From contig LMZT01000130.1 in assembly GCA_001567115.1 (NCBI GenBank), forward strand, positions 1-55,470: DNA of 55,470 nt. Direction: 5' to 3'. Positions 1 to 9,631 of the stretch are shown piece after piece. Source of the DNA: Candidatus Hinthialibacteria bacterium OLB16. GTDB taxonomy: Bacteria; Hinthialibacterota; Hinthialibacteria; OLB16. Within the stretch, counting starts at the first letter, position 1. Each line of letters starts with the position of its first letter. The notes under the pieces were generated by a model. The model was given only the letters and a program-made list of their open reading frames with translations, had not been told where the DNA came from and ran no database searches. The position numbers were made by a program, and so were the translations under genes.

Positions 1-930
1 TTGTTTACAACCCGTGGCGGGCAGAGTTTCTCCTTTCTGATTTTCGCGACCCTGCTGGCCTTCATCTATGGTGCAGCCCATGCACTCGAGCCGGGGCATG
101 GAAAAACGATTGTGGCAGCCTATCTGGTCGGTTCGCATGGAACTGTATTCCATGCCCTGCTGCTGGCGGTGATTGTCACTTTCACCCACACCTTCTCGGT
201 TTACATCCTGGGGATCCTGGCTCTGGCCAATCTGGACCGGGTTCAGGGGGTCTATCTCCCCTGGCTCGAATGCGGCTCCTGGGCATTGATCATCGGGATG
301 GGCCTGATGCTTTTTCTTCGCTATTACCGCTTTTACATCCTCGGGCAGCTGGCTGATCCGGACTTTCATACCCATGGTCTCGGCCGGGGACATTCCCATA
401 TCAGGCACCCTCACACCCATGAAACCGCTCCGGAGCATTCCCACGAGCATCCTCATGACCATCACCACCATGATCATGGCCCTCATTCGCATCCCAATGA
501 TCACGATCATGATCACAGCCACCATGAACAGCATCCTCATTCCCACACCGGGGATCACCACCACCACACCCATTCGACTGAAGCCCCGCAGGTTCGATTC
601 TGGAATCTGCTGACCCTTGGTCTGACAGGTGGAATTGTTCCCTGCCCCGGAGCCTTGTTTGTAATGATGATGGCTTTGACCAGCGGACGGGCTGCAGTGG
701 GGCTTTACCTGATCACGGTGTTCAGCATCGGCCTGGCGGGCGCGCTGATGATCATCGGAGTGACCATGGTGAAATCACGGGGCTTGTTTAACCGGTTTTC
801 ACCCAACAGCCGCTTTGTCCAGCTCATTCCGGTGCTGTCCAGCCTGGTGATTCTGCTGGTGGGATGCATCTTCTTCATCAATGGGCTGATGAAACATGGA
901 ATCCTTCAGGTGCATCTCTACGGAAACTGA
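1..930 (+). CDS. NicO/RcnA-type nickel-cobalt efflux transporter, 5' partial
   Basis: Inner-membrane Ni2+/Co2+ exporter of the NicO/RcnA family. The frame is open from the first base and the first recognisable family motif, HALEPGHGKT at about residues 27-36, lies very close to the window edge, so the true start is probably upstream. Several hydrophobic helices flank a very long His/Asp-rich cytoplasmic-type loop at about residues 123-195, rich in HxH, HDHDH and HHHH patterns, which is the expected metal-sensing or binding loop. The second half carries the GGIVPCPGA motif typical of the family, followed by further membrane segments. The gene ends convergently with the GNAT gene. The family call is firm; metal specificity cannot be read from the sequence. 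Confidence 0.88.
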   Translation: MFTTRGGQSFSFLIFATLLAFIYGAAHALEPGHGKTIVAAYLVGSHGTVFHALLLAVIVTFTHTFSVYILGILALANLDRVQGVYLPWLECGSWALIIGMGLMLFLRYYRFYILGQLADPDFHTHGLGRGHSHIRHPHTHETAPEHSHEHPHDHHHHDHGPHSHPNDHDHDHSHHEQHPHSHTGDHHHHTHSTEAPQVRFWNLLTLGLTGGIVPCPGALFVMMMALTSGRAAVGLYLITVFSIGLAGALMIIGVTMVKSRGLFNRFSPNSRFVQLIPVLSSLVILLVGCIFFINGLMKHGILQVHLYGN

Positions 931-951
931 TAACAGGCACAGCCCACACCT

Positions 952-973
952 TTCGGCAGGCCTGCTGGCCGAA
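952..973. other. Hairpin between convergent genes, possible weak terminator
   Basis: TTCGGC at 952-957 pairs with GCCGAA at 968-973 around a 10-base loop, in the 57-base gap between the convergent transporter and GNAT genes. Position suggests a shared terminator, but neither side has a clear U-tract, so intrinsic termination is only a possibility. Confidence 0.3.
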
Positions 974-987
974 TCCCGGATCAAGTT

Positions 988-1959
988 TTACGACTGAAAG
1001 ACCAGCAGAGTCTGCCCTCCCGGAAAAAAGGAAGGGATCGAGCCTCGCAGGGACAGGCCGAGTTTTTCAAGCACCTCATTTTTCGGGTCCTCCGGGGTGG
1101 AATAGGAGCGGGTTCCTGCGGGGATGTCGATTGTCGGCAGCAAATGCATGGGCTTCTGCACGCCAGTTCGGGTGGACAAACAGGTCAAAGCACAGCGGGT
1201 GCGGCCCCAGTTGGGATCCCACATCAGGCTGATCCATCCGGCAGCATTTCCCCCGGAGGTTTCGAGAATCCAGGCCTGCCCGCGATAATCGGCATCCAGC
1301 CCCCAGAGCTGCCGGCGGTTGAAGATGAAAGGCCCTTCGACACTGCCCTGGCCATAAATCCGGATGCCGGCTGCACGAATCAGCACCGGGTCTTCCAGGA
1401 GGAACAACAGGTTGGCAGTGGGCCAGTGACGCCATTGCAAGGGAGCGATCTGGACTGTTGGCGCCTGATAGATCTCCTCCCAGAAACCAGGATTTTCTGA
1501 TTTCAGCATCGCACCGGGCGCACCTGGCACCCCCTCATACCCATGCTTCAGGTATATCTGGTATGGCATGGACTGGTAGCCAGTGTTCAGTGCCATCAAA
1601 TGGCCGGTGCGCCGAGCGAAATCCTGCTCCTGGAACCGCAGGAGGTGATTGGCCAGACCGAGCTGCCGCCAGTCAGGGTGTGTGTACACATGACCGAGAA
1701 TGCCGATTCCCTGAAATTCCCAGGTGCAGATATTGCCGATGCAGACACCCTCATGAAATGCCAGGTGAAAACGCCATTCCAGGCCTTCGATGATGCCTTC
1801 ATGGCTGTTCATCAAAAAATCATCGAAATGGCTGGAATAGGGGGATGGTTTGTGATGCAGGAGGTGGTGGATCTGAGGAATCAGATCCGATGGGGGATCC
1901 TGGATGAGACGAAGGGTTATTTCCCTTCCGTCCCGCAAACGGGCGGTTGTGCTGGTCAT
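988..1959 (-). CDS. GNAT family N-acetyltransferase
   Basis: 323 residues. The N-terminal half looks like a GCN5-related acetyltransferase fold that transfers an acyl group from acyl-CoA to an amine: a strand ending GHVYTHPDWRQLGLANHLL (residues about 89-107) matches motif A, with QLGLA as the acyl-CoA pyrophosphate loop. It is followed by YQIYLKHGYEGV, the usual beta5/alpha4 region near the end of the fold. The C-terminal half (about 165-323) is not a recognised GNAT unit and may be a degenerate second domain. The start is the ATG at 1959. It is transcribed divergently from the lipoprotein-lipase gene at 2192. Substrate unknown. Confidence 0.75.
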   Translation of the reverse strand: MTSTTARLRDGREITLRLIQDPPSDLIPQIHHLLHHKPSPYSSHFDDFLMNSHEGIIEGLEWRFHLAFHEGVCIGNICTWEFQGIGILGHVYTHPDWRQLGLANHLLRFQEQDFARRTGHLMALNTGYQSMPYQIYLKHGYEGVPGAPGAMLKSENPGFWEEIYQAPTVQIAPLQWRHWPTANLLFLLEDPVLIRAAGIRIYGQGSVEGPFIFNRRQLWGLDADYRGQAWILETSGGNAAGWISLMWDPNWGRTRCALTCLSTRTGVQKPMHLLPTIDIPAGTRSYSTPEDPKNEVLEKLGLSLRGSIPSFFPGGQTLLVFQS

Positions 1960-2191
1960 GCTCGCTGCATCCTCCTTGCCAGGGAGACATCATCCTGCAA
2001 TCTGCTGGAATCGAACAGGTGCACACGAATCTGGGCGGTGGAGGCATGGTTCTCGCAGCCGGAAAGGGGATGCCATTTTAAGCCCCTTCCAATTTCCTTC
2101 GAAACCAGTTGAACCCATTCACTGCGCTGGAATGGGATTCAGAATGCCGATAATCTGAATGGTGTGCCCGGGAATACCGTCAAAACCCTTT

Positions 2192-4269
2192 ATGTTTAGA
2201 CCTTCACCACGAGCCAGCAGGCACTTTCGGATCCTGGCAGGGCTACTGCTGCTGGCATTGGCCGGTCTCAGCCTCGACTGGCTGCCAGCTGCTCGGGATC
2301 CATTCGAACTGGGCGCGTGAAGGGATTGTCCTGGGAATGCGCGACCAGGCGAAATCCAACCAGCTGTCACGTGAAAGTCTGGAGGTTTTGTATAGGGAGA
2401 ATCTTCTCGATACATACCATCGGCACCCCGAGGAGGCCTTCAAACTCCTTCTCGAAACGATCCTTCACAACCCAGGCAATCAGGAAAACCCGAAACTTCT
2501 CTATACCGCGGCTGAATTCGCCAATGTCCTGGGGGAACGAAAAGCTCCTTTCTGGAACCGGCGTCCGTTCATCAAACGAAGGGGGCATAAAGCGGATCCA
2601 CATCCCAGGACCCCCGCCACCATCGAAGATCTTTCTCCCAATACCCAGGAAGTGCTTTCCTATTATGGCCTTTCGACTTATCTCTCCCATGCTTATCTCT
2701 CGGTGGTCTCAAAGAATCTGAACAGGGAAGCCTTCAATCCTCATTTCCGAATGGCCTGCGAGCTGTACAACTATTCTCTCGAACAGAACCTCCGGTTCAC
2801 GCTCAACAAGATTCCTTTTCATCCAAGGTCTTTCTACCGCCTGGATGACCCGCGTGGCGCAATCCCTTCCCGTTTCAAACTGGTCGGATTTGACTGGAAG
2901 GAAGAGGATATCCACGAGATTCTGCCCAGTGTCGACTACGAACCGCGTGAGGTGAAATATTCCTCCCGCCGCCAGGGGCTGGGAGTCCCGATGATCGCCA
3001 TCCGTTACAATGATCCGGAGCATGGCGATGATATCTACCCTCCGATTTGCGCCTTTCCAGCGACTGCCTTGTACATTCCCCAGGAGAAATACAACCTCGA
3101 AGCGACCGAATCACGGGATGTTTTTCATCTGGTCAATCCCTGGTCGCAGGAAGCTCTGAAGGTTGGAGAAAGTGAGATTCCCATCGAGGCGGATTTGACC
3201 ACTCCGCTCAACTACATGTTGACCCGCACCGGCTTTGAATATGATTACTGGGCGGGATTCGCGCGAAAGATGCCTCGATCCGCGGCACCACCTTCCTCAT
3301 TCAGCCTCATCATCCGGGCCGGATTCCGGTGATTCTGTGCCATGGCCTGCTGTCAAATGCCCAGCCCTGGGAAGCCCTGGTCAATGGCTGATGGATGATA
3401 CCTGGATTCGCAGGCATTATGAGTTCTGGTTCATGCAGTACCCGACTGGAAGGGGACTGCTGGACAATGCCGCCGACCTGCGCCGTTCCCTGTACCGCCT
3501 CTTTCGAAAGCTCGATCCGGACAGAGACTCCCGTTCCCTGCGCCACATGGTGATGGTCGGGCACAGCATGGGGGGATTGATGGCACGCCTGCTCACCCAG
3601 GACAGCGGCAATGCCTTCTGGAATCTGGCCTGGAGTGCTCCGATCGACCGCCTGGATCTGACAGCTGAGGAGAAGTCGATCCTGGAAGGCTCTTTGTTCT
3701 TCAAAGCAGTCCCTTTCATCGACCGTGTGATTTTCCTGGGAACCCCTCATGCCGGCACTCCGGCTGCTCAAACAACCCTCGGGTGGATCGCCGGAAAGTT
3801 TATTAACATTCCCAGCCCGAAGCTTTTGTTTGCCAAGTCGGTTCAGAATAAAAACCGTGAGTTCACGCGTTTCGATACCAATCAGGAATCGACCAAGAGT
3901 GTCAACCAGCTGCGACCGGATTCACCGCTGATTCAGACCATGAACAAGCTCCCGCGCCCGCCGAAAACTCATTACCACAACATCATTGGCAACCTCTATG
4001 AGGGGAGTGATGAGCCTGGAGATGGGTATGTGCCTGTGGCAAGCGCCAGATTTCCCTGGGCTGAATCAGAAATTGTGGTCCCCGCAGGACATACCGATAT
4101 CCAAGGGCACCCCCTGGCGATCAAAGAAATCAACCGGATACTCCGGGAACATTATGCGGCCATTTCAGGCGAACTCGGCTCCGCAACCGAGGCCATCGAA
4201 GCATCTCCCGAGATCATTCGACCCGAAACCGAATCTGATCGCCTGAACCACCGGGAACCACTGCCATGA
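2192..4269 (+). CDS. Lipase-like alpha/beta hydrolase lipoprotein, split by three frameshifts
   Basis: Predicted secreted esterase/lipase of about 692 residues. The ATG at 2192 opens a hydrophobic signal (LLLLALAGLSL); removal of one base near 2276 makes the lipobox LSLTGC and runs into GIHSNWAREGIVLGM. A second break near 3255 leads into IRGTTFLIQPHHPG and IPVILCHGLLSNAQPW, the usual strand before the nucleophile region. A third near 3388 restores the frame at WLMDDTWIRRHYEFWF. The nucleophile elbow is GHSMGG (Ser codon near 3564), with a candidate acid in DGYVPV near 4020 and candidate His in HTDIQGHPLA near 4090. Each break equals one base gained or lost while family-like residues continue, so the gene is probably intact in the organism. 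Its 3' end overlaps convergent pbpC by 56 bases. Confidence 0.72.
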
Positions 4270-6677
4270 GGATGTGCTCCCCGCGAACAAGCTCAAAGGG
4301 AGTCCGGTAAGGCGGCCCGGTCTGAGCGTATTCCATGCCATCGAGAAACCAGGTGACCGTCTCCAGGCTCCCATCCACTCGCGCCTCGAGACGGATGACC
4401 TGCGGTTCAGACCGTCGATGGTCAAGCAGAAAACAGTCCCCTTCGAGTGGATAAAGGATCCGGACCGTGCCTGGGGATGGAGAACCGGAGTTGGATATTC
4501 CGGAAGCCTCTCCGATCCGGATCGGGGATGAGGAAATCCCTGAGGGTGTTGAGGGTGCAGGAATGGGAGCAGGGGAGGAAGGCGCCGGCAGGTTTGGCGA
4601 GGTGACTTCGGGGTGGGCTGGAGATGATGGATCCGGCCCTTCCATTTCATTGGCCAGCAGAAGGCCAGGGTTTCCCTGCAGCCGATAGGGTGTGGTCTGC
4701 CCCCGGGCAATGCGGTCATACAACCAGCCGGCATAGGTGGGATTCAGTTCGTGGTAGAGCGTATCCCGGGTGTGGAAGGTGCAGCTGCGCAGGGGTGTCG
4801 ATTCGACCGGGAACCACTCCTTGCGCTGGAGTGGACAGTAGGGGGTGGGAAGCATTCCCGAATGGCTGCACACGGCGATCTGGCATACACCACTGGGTGG
4901 TTCGAAAGGTTCAGGCTGCGATTTTTTGGGATAGATGGCCTGGAAAATCTCAGAAAATAACGGGCCTGCACCCAAAGCTCCGCCCAGCTCCTCCATCGGC
5001 GAACCATCGAAATTACCCGCCCAGACACCCACTGTGTAGTCCGGAGTGTATCCGATAATCCAGCAGTCCCGATAATGGGTGCTGGTGCCTGTTTTGAATG
5101 CAATCCGATAGGGGAAGTTCAGGTCCGCAATCCCGCCGAAAGTGAGTGAGCGAGCACCGGGATCGGAAAGGATATCGGTGATAATGAAGCTGGTCTCCGG
5201 CTGGAGGATTTCGATTCCCGGATCCACCGGCTCTTCCCGGAGAAAGCGAAGAGGGCGCCATTTTCCACCGGAGGCCAGCATGGCATAGGCAGCCACCAGG
5301 TTCTCCAGGGTGACTTCCGGATTCCCGATCGCCAGCCCCAGGCCGAAAAACTCCGGACCCTTATCGGTATGATCCAGCAGATGAATCGATTTCAAAAGAG
5401 AATAAAAAGGCTTGACGCCGGTGAGATCGATCATCCGTATCGCCGACAGATTGAGGGAATTGCCGAGTGCCTGGCGGATGGTAATCGGGCCATATTCGCG
5501 TTGATCGAAATTGCGGGGGTAATATTCCCCCTGGGGGGCGCGGTAGTGGCGGCGGGTATCCTCCAGGAGGGTCGCTGCCGAATACCCGGCATCGAGCGCC
5601 ATGGCATACAGAAATGGTTTCAATGCGGAACCGGGGGAGCGCAGTGCAGTCAGGCCATTGTTGTTAGCCAAGGTTTTTTCGGAGTACTCGATCGACCCCA
5701 CATAAGCCAGCACTGCCATGTTGCGATTGCTCACCACCATGGCTGCCGCTTGAGTGGCGCCATGGGACATCAGGTCCATCTGGTGTGACCGCAGAACCGA
5801 TTCCACCTTCTCCTGGAGCGCCATGGCCAGGGTGGTCCGGATTTTCTGTTCGCCTGCGGATTCAGGCCTTTTTTTCGAGATCGCATGGACCAGGTGAGGG
5901 GCTTTCGTGTCAAATCGGATGGGCCGGACAGCCACAGGTTTTTCGAGTGCCTGCGCGAGGTTCAGGCTGGATAAATCACCCATTTCGTTCATCCGCTGAA
6001 GGACCCAGTTCCGCCGTGCCAGAAGGCGATCCTGCGGCTGGCGGTAGGGGTTCAGTCTCCCGGGCGCTTTTGGAAGAGCAGCCAGCATCGCGATTTCCTG
6101 ATCCTCGAGCTGAACCAGGCTTTTTCCAAAGTAGCATTGAGCCGCAAGCCGCACCCCGACAAGGTTGTTTCCCATCGGGATCCGGTTCAGGTACTGCTCG
6201 AGAATCTGCTCCTTGCTGAGGAGCCACTCCGCTTTTATCGCACGAATTATCTCGCACACCTTGCCCAGGTAAGTCCGAGGACGGGGATAGGCCGAACGCA
6301 CCAGCTGCTGGGTCAGGGTCGAGGCTCCGGACACCACCCGCCCCTCTCGCAGGTTGCTCCAGGCAGCACGAAGAATGGCGATGGGATCGAACCCCGGATG
6401 GTAATAAAAAACGTTGATCCTCGGCATCGATGAAAGCCTGGCGGACTTTCGGAGGGATCTCCTCGAGAGGCGCCCACAGACGGCGCTCTCCTCTTGCATC
6501 CGGGAGAAAACCGAGCCGCTCACCCTGGCGGTCTTCAACAATGATATTCCCGGGTGTCCGCAGCGCTTCTTCCGAAAAATCAAGCCGGTAAAAAAGGACT
6601 CCGGTGACAATCAGGCCAGCCAGGCCCAGCAGGGCGGATCCTCGACGGGCAAACCATAAAAATCTTTTACAGAACAT
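4214..6677 (-). CDS. pbpC: Penicillin-binding protein 1C, bifunctional transglycosylase/transpeptidase (one frameshift)
   Basis: Peptidoglycan polymerase anchored in the inner membrane, about 820 residues. The ATG at 6677 gives a short cytoplasmic stretch and one transmembrane segment (ALLGLAGLIVTGVLFY). The GT51 domain follows with the catalytic AEDQRF motif and GASTLTQQLVR. The transpeptidase domain has the SxxK box in SPGSALKPF, an SLN box in GNSLNLSAIRM, and KTGTS. A C-terminal domain matching the class C BiPBP_C region ends the protein after a Pro/Ser-rich linker. The frame breaks near 6411 in a run of six T (coding sense), where five T would join QRF to YYHPGFDP. It starts 13 bases after hpt, so the two are probably cotranscribed. 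Confidence 0.9.
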
Positions 6678-6690
6678 GGCTTGTATGATT

Positions 6691-7275
6691 CTATCCTGGC
6701 GGCCGGGCCTGTGCATCAGGAAGGGCATAAATGTCACGCAGGTTCCGATACCTCTCATCCAGGTCAAGCCCATACCCGATCAGCCACCGGTCCGGAACTG
6801 TAAAACCTGTGAAATCCGGTTGTATCCCCATCTTTTCACCCAATCCCTTCTTGGCAAGGAGAAAACACCAATGGACTCTGGCGGGTTGCCGGCTCTGAAA
6901 ATAACGGGTGAGCGCCTGGTGTGTCTGGCCTCGGTCGAGCACATCATCCAGCACAAGCACAATCCGGTTCTTGAGGCTGTAATTTCCAACCTCCAGGATC
7001 TCCGAATCGCCTTGAGGACTGGTCCCTGATGGATAAGTTCGCACTCGAATCCATTCCAGCGGTGGATCCCTCTGGAGCGCCCGGGCCAGATCAGAGGCAA
7101 AGTGAACCGAGCCTTTGAGGATCCCGACCAGAAGGAATTCCTGCCCCTGGAAGAATGAGCCGATCTCCTCTGCCAGGGTGTGGATCCGAGCCTGTATGGC
7201 CGCTTCATCGAGCAGGCGAACCGCACCATCAGGGGGATGATTCTCTGGAGGGGATGGATGGACAGGCTGTGGCAT
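6691..7275 (-). CDS. hpt: Hypoxanthine phosphoribosyltransferase
   Basis: Purine salvage enzyme converting hypoxanthine or guanine plus PRPP to IMP or GMP in the cytoplasm. About 194 residues from ATG 7275, close to the normal family length. Visible are LLDEAAIQARIHTLAEEI, the strand LLVGILKGSVHFASDL (pyrophosphate loop), the PRPP-binding motif VLVLDDVLDRGQT, and the C-terminal WLIGYGLDLDERYRNL region that contacts the base. An in-frame upstream extension to 7371 exists but its residues do not resemble the family. It lies directly upstream of pbpC in the same direction. Confidence 0.9.
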   Translation of the reverse strand: MPQPVHPSPPENHPPDGAVRLLDEAAIQARIHTLAEEIGSFFQGQEFLLVGILKGSVHFASDLARALQRDPPLEWIRVRTYPSGTSPQGDSEILEVGNYSLKNRIVLVLDDVLDRGQTHQALTRYFQSRQPARVHWCFLLAKKGLGEKMGIQPDFTGFTVPDRWLIGYGLDLDERYRNLRDIYALPDAQARPPG

Positions 7276-7613
7276 CAGGAAGGCATGATCCTTATCTTCA
7301 CCAGTTGCTGGCAATGTGAACAGTTTGGAAAAAAAAGGGTTTCCATTCAAGAAGCCTGTGGATTTCAGCAACAGTAAAACCTTGCCGGGAAGCGTAATCT
7401 TGACACTTGGCAGGCCTAATTTAGAATCTCAGACACTATGACCCAGGGGGGAGTGGTTGATCCCGTTTGGTTTTCCCCTCGGAAAGGTTGGTTTCAGAAG
7501 TTCCTCCATGAATCCGCCACAGACTGCTTCCGGACTCTTGAAGAAGCCGATTATGACGCACAAAAAAAGACCTCGGTGAAATCGCCCGGTCGGTTCAAAC
7601 CGAACTGGACCAG
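7276..7613. other. Divergent intergenic region between hpt and polyprenyl synthase
   Basis: This 338-base stretch holds the promoter for the rightward polyprenyl synthase gene (described separately) and must contain the leftward hpt-pbpC promoter, for which I see no clear match. Its right part (about 7508-7613) probably encodes the true N-terminus of the synthase behind a one-base frameshift in the seven-A run near 7562. Confidence 0.5.
7400..7427 (+). promoter_or_regulatory. Sigma70-like promoter for polyprenyl synthase
   Basis: TTGACA at 7400-7405, a 16-base spacer, then TAGAAT at 7422-7427. The -35 is a perfect consensus and the -10 matches five of six. It points towards the polyprenyl synthase gene. 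Confidence 0.6.
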
Positions 7614-8639
7614 GTGCGAACTTTGATCGCCGAACGGGTTTTCATGGAAGAAAGCTTCGGTGAACTTCTGGTGGCGACCGGAGAGAAGCTGGTGTGGGAA
7701 AAAATCACCCTGCCGAGCTGGCTGGAAAGCGTGGTATACAAGGACACTTATTCAACCGAATCCAGAAGCCAGCTGATGGCGCGCCACCTGGCCAGCCAGG
7801 GAGGCAAGTTGTTTCGTGCGACTTTGATCCTGCTGACTACCCAGGCCCTCAATCCCCGCGAAAACCGTTCACCCCGCCTGGCGACCGCCATGGAGCTGAT
7901 TCACCTGGCAACCCTGCTGCATGATGATGTCATCGATCGCGCCGAGGTTCGCCGGGGTTCCCCTTCGCTCCCTTCGATTTTCGATAATTCTCCGACAGTC
8001 CTGATGGGAGACCACCTCTTCGCCCGGGCTTTTGAGCTGATTGCGGAATGCGGTCTGATGAGCATCATTTCATCCTCCTGCCGTGCCACCTCGGCGATGT
8101 GCCGGGGAGAAATTGAACAGCTGCACTGGATCGGCAGGCTGGATGTCAATGAGGAAACCTATTTCCGGCTCATCGAGATGAAAACCGCAGCATTGATGGG
8201 ATCCTGCACTGAATCGGCAGCCCTGTTATGCGGCCAGGAAGCCTGCCAGGGAGACTGGTACCGTTTCGGGCTTAATCTGGGTCTGCTGTTCCAGATGACA
8301 GATGATCTTCTCGATCTGACCGGGGATGCGAATATCTTCGGCAAACAAACCGGCAGTGATTTTACCGCGGGGAAATACACCCTGCCTCTGATCCTGCTGC
8401 GGAATCGGCTGGGCAGCCCCGAAGCCCTGCAGAAACTGTTCGACTCCCCACAGGCAATGGCCGAGATTCAGATGGCGCTCCAGCAGCATGGAGTTCTCAA
8501 CGAGGTTCGTGACCATCTCAATGACCTGGTTGAATCCTGCCGCACGCTTCTGGCGCATCTGGGAGATCAGCTGGGCATGCGGGAATCGCTTGTTCCCCTC
8601 GAAGAACTGGTCGAGTTCGTTGTCTCGCGAGACCGCTGA
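7614..8639 (+). CDS. Polyprenyl diphosphate synthase (trans long-chain type)
   Basis: Condenses isopentenyl diphosphate onto allylic diphosphates to make the long-chain precursor of a quinone or carrier lipid. The first aspartate-rich motif is LLHDDVIDRAEVRRG and the second is FQMTDDLLDLTGD; GGKLFRA is the diphosphate-binding GK[R]xR-type region. Small residues before the first motif fit a long-chain (IspB-like) rather than C15 enzyme. The GTG at 7614 is the first start in this frame, but family-like sequence (DLGEIARSVQTELDQV) continues upstream to about 7565 and would join an ATG at 7508 or 7553 if one A were removed from the seven-A run at 7562. So the real start is probably further upstream. 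Confidence 0.85.
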   Translation: MRTLIAERVFMEESFGELLVATGEKLVWEKITLPSWLESVVYKDTYSTESRSQLMARHLASQGGKLFRATLILLTTQALNPRENRSPRLATAMELIHLATLLHDDVIDRAEVRRGSPSLPSIFDNSPTVLMGDHLFARAFELIAECGLMSIISSSCRATSAMCRGEIEQLHWIGRLDVNEETYFRLIEMKTAALMGSCTESAALLCGQEACQGDWYRFGLNLGLLFQMTDDLLDLTGDANIFGKQTGSDFTAGKYTLPLILLRNRLGSPEALQKLFDSPQAMAEIQMALQQHGVLNEVRDHLNDLVESCRTLLAHLGDQLGMRESLVPLEELVEFVVSRDR

Positions 8640-8653
8640 TCCCTTCAGTGCCT

Positions 8654-9631
8654 TCAGGCTCCCTGTTCCCCCAGGCTCACAATCAACCTGTTGAGATGAT
8701 CGATGATGGCATCACGGAAATCACCGGGTTGAAGAACGACCGCATCCGGCCCGAACTGCAGGACAAAAGATCGGAAATAGGGAAATCCGGCCACGGGGTA
8801 TTTCAGGAGGATGCTGTCATCGTTCTGATTGTCGATCAGGTTATCGGGCAGCAACTCCCGGATATAACGGGCTGATGGGGCAGCGAAACGGGTTTCTGTG
8901 TGCGTCAGTTTTCCATCCTCGAAAAGGAACAGCATCTGAGCTCCTTCGATACCGGGAAGCTGGGATGGTTCGAAGCCTTCGGGCTGAACCTGGCAGGCCC
9001 GGATGCGGTCGATCCGGAAGGATCTCCAGCCTCCATTACCTTCTTCAGCCGATGGATCATAAGCCCTGAGATAGAACATCCCCTCACGGAAATAGAGGCG
9101 GAATGGGAACACAACCCTGTCGCCGGTCACTCCCTGGTGCTGGGAGAAATAAGAAATCCTCAGTTTTCTCCTGGCCTGAATGGCATCAGCGCAATGCTGT
9201 ATCCACTCTTTTTTCGGATAGTCATCACAGAAGTGGACCGGGATATCATCAATCTGGATCGGCTGGTTCTGAAGGAAACCTCTGAATTTGGCCACAATGG
9301 ACCGGCATACGGTCTGGTCGAGAATCGACAGCCCGGAAAGGTAGTCGAGAGCCAGGCTGATCGAATAGGCTTCGAGAGTTGAAATGCAGACCGGCAAGGC
9401 CAGGCGCAGGTCGTAGTATAATTTGATGGTATCGCCTTCGATTTCAAAATCGAAGTAATCGTCAGATCCAAAAGGGGGGATTTTAACTTCCCGCAGAAGG
9501 TCGATGTACTTGATGATATCCTGCCGGGAAAAGCCCTCCCGATTGAGCTCGGAAAAAGTGACTCCATTTTCACGGTTGGCCAGCCGAATCAAATTGAGAA
9601 CTGTCAGGAAATTACTTTCAGGCAACTGCAC
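8654..9631 (-). CDS. WYL-domain transcriptional regulator (PafC-like)
   Basis: About 325 residues from the GTG at 9631. An N-terminal winged-helix region (VTFSELNREGFSRQDIIKYIDLLRE) is followed by a WYL-type sensor region, with KLRISYFSQHQGV...VVFPFRLYFREGMFYLRAYDP matching the WYL fold core, and a C-terminal WCX-like extension ending in DAIIDHLNRLIVSL. Proteins of this kind bind DNA, often with single-stranded nucleic acid as the signal. It overlaps the end of the upstream WYL gene by 14 bases, so the two are translationally coupled and probably act as a pair in the manner of PafB/PafC. The targets are unknown. Confidence 0.75.
   Translation of the reverse strand: MQLPESNFLTVLNLIRLANRENGVTFSELNREGFSRQDIIKYIDLLREVKIPPFGSDDYFDFEIEGDTIKLYYDLRLALPVCISTLEAYSISLALDYLSGLSILDQTVCRSIVAKFRGFLQNQPIQIDDIPVHFCDDYPKKEWIQHCADAIQARRKLRISYFSQHQGVTGDRVVFPFRLYFREGMFYLRAYDPSAEEGNGGWRSFRIDRIRACQVQPEGFEPSQLPGIEGAQMLFLFEDGKLTHTETRFAAPSARYIRELLPDNLIDNQNDDSILLKYPVAGFPYFRSFVLQFGPDAVVLQPGDFRDAIIDHLNRLIVSLGEQGA

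Noticed and set aside
374-613. A 79-residue ORF in the second frame of the His-rich loop
   Set aside because: Its Thr/Ile/Met-rich composition is the frame-shifted image of the His/Asp codons in the transporter.
3235-4269. Separate hydrolase gene starting at 3235
   Set aside because: Its first 60 residues do not match the family; the expected pre-nucleophile strand is in another frame, so it is the 3' part of the gene starting at 2192.
7596-7612. Short stem with GGTTCAAACC, suggesting a tRNA T-arm
   Set aside because: No acceptor, D or anticodon arms fit around it, and the region translates as the start of the synthase.
7438-7626. A 62-residue ORF before the polyprenyl synthase
   Set aside because: Better explained as leader DNA plus the frameshifted N-terminal codons of the synthase.
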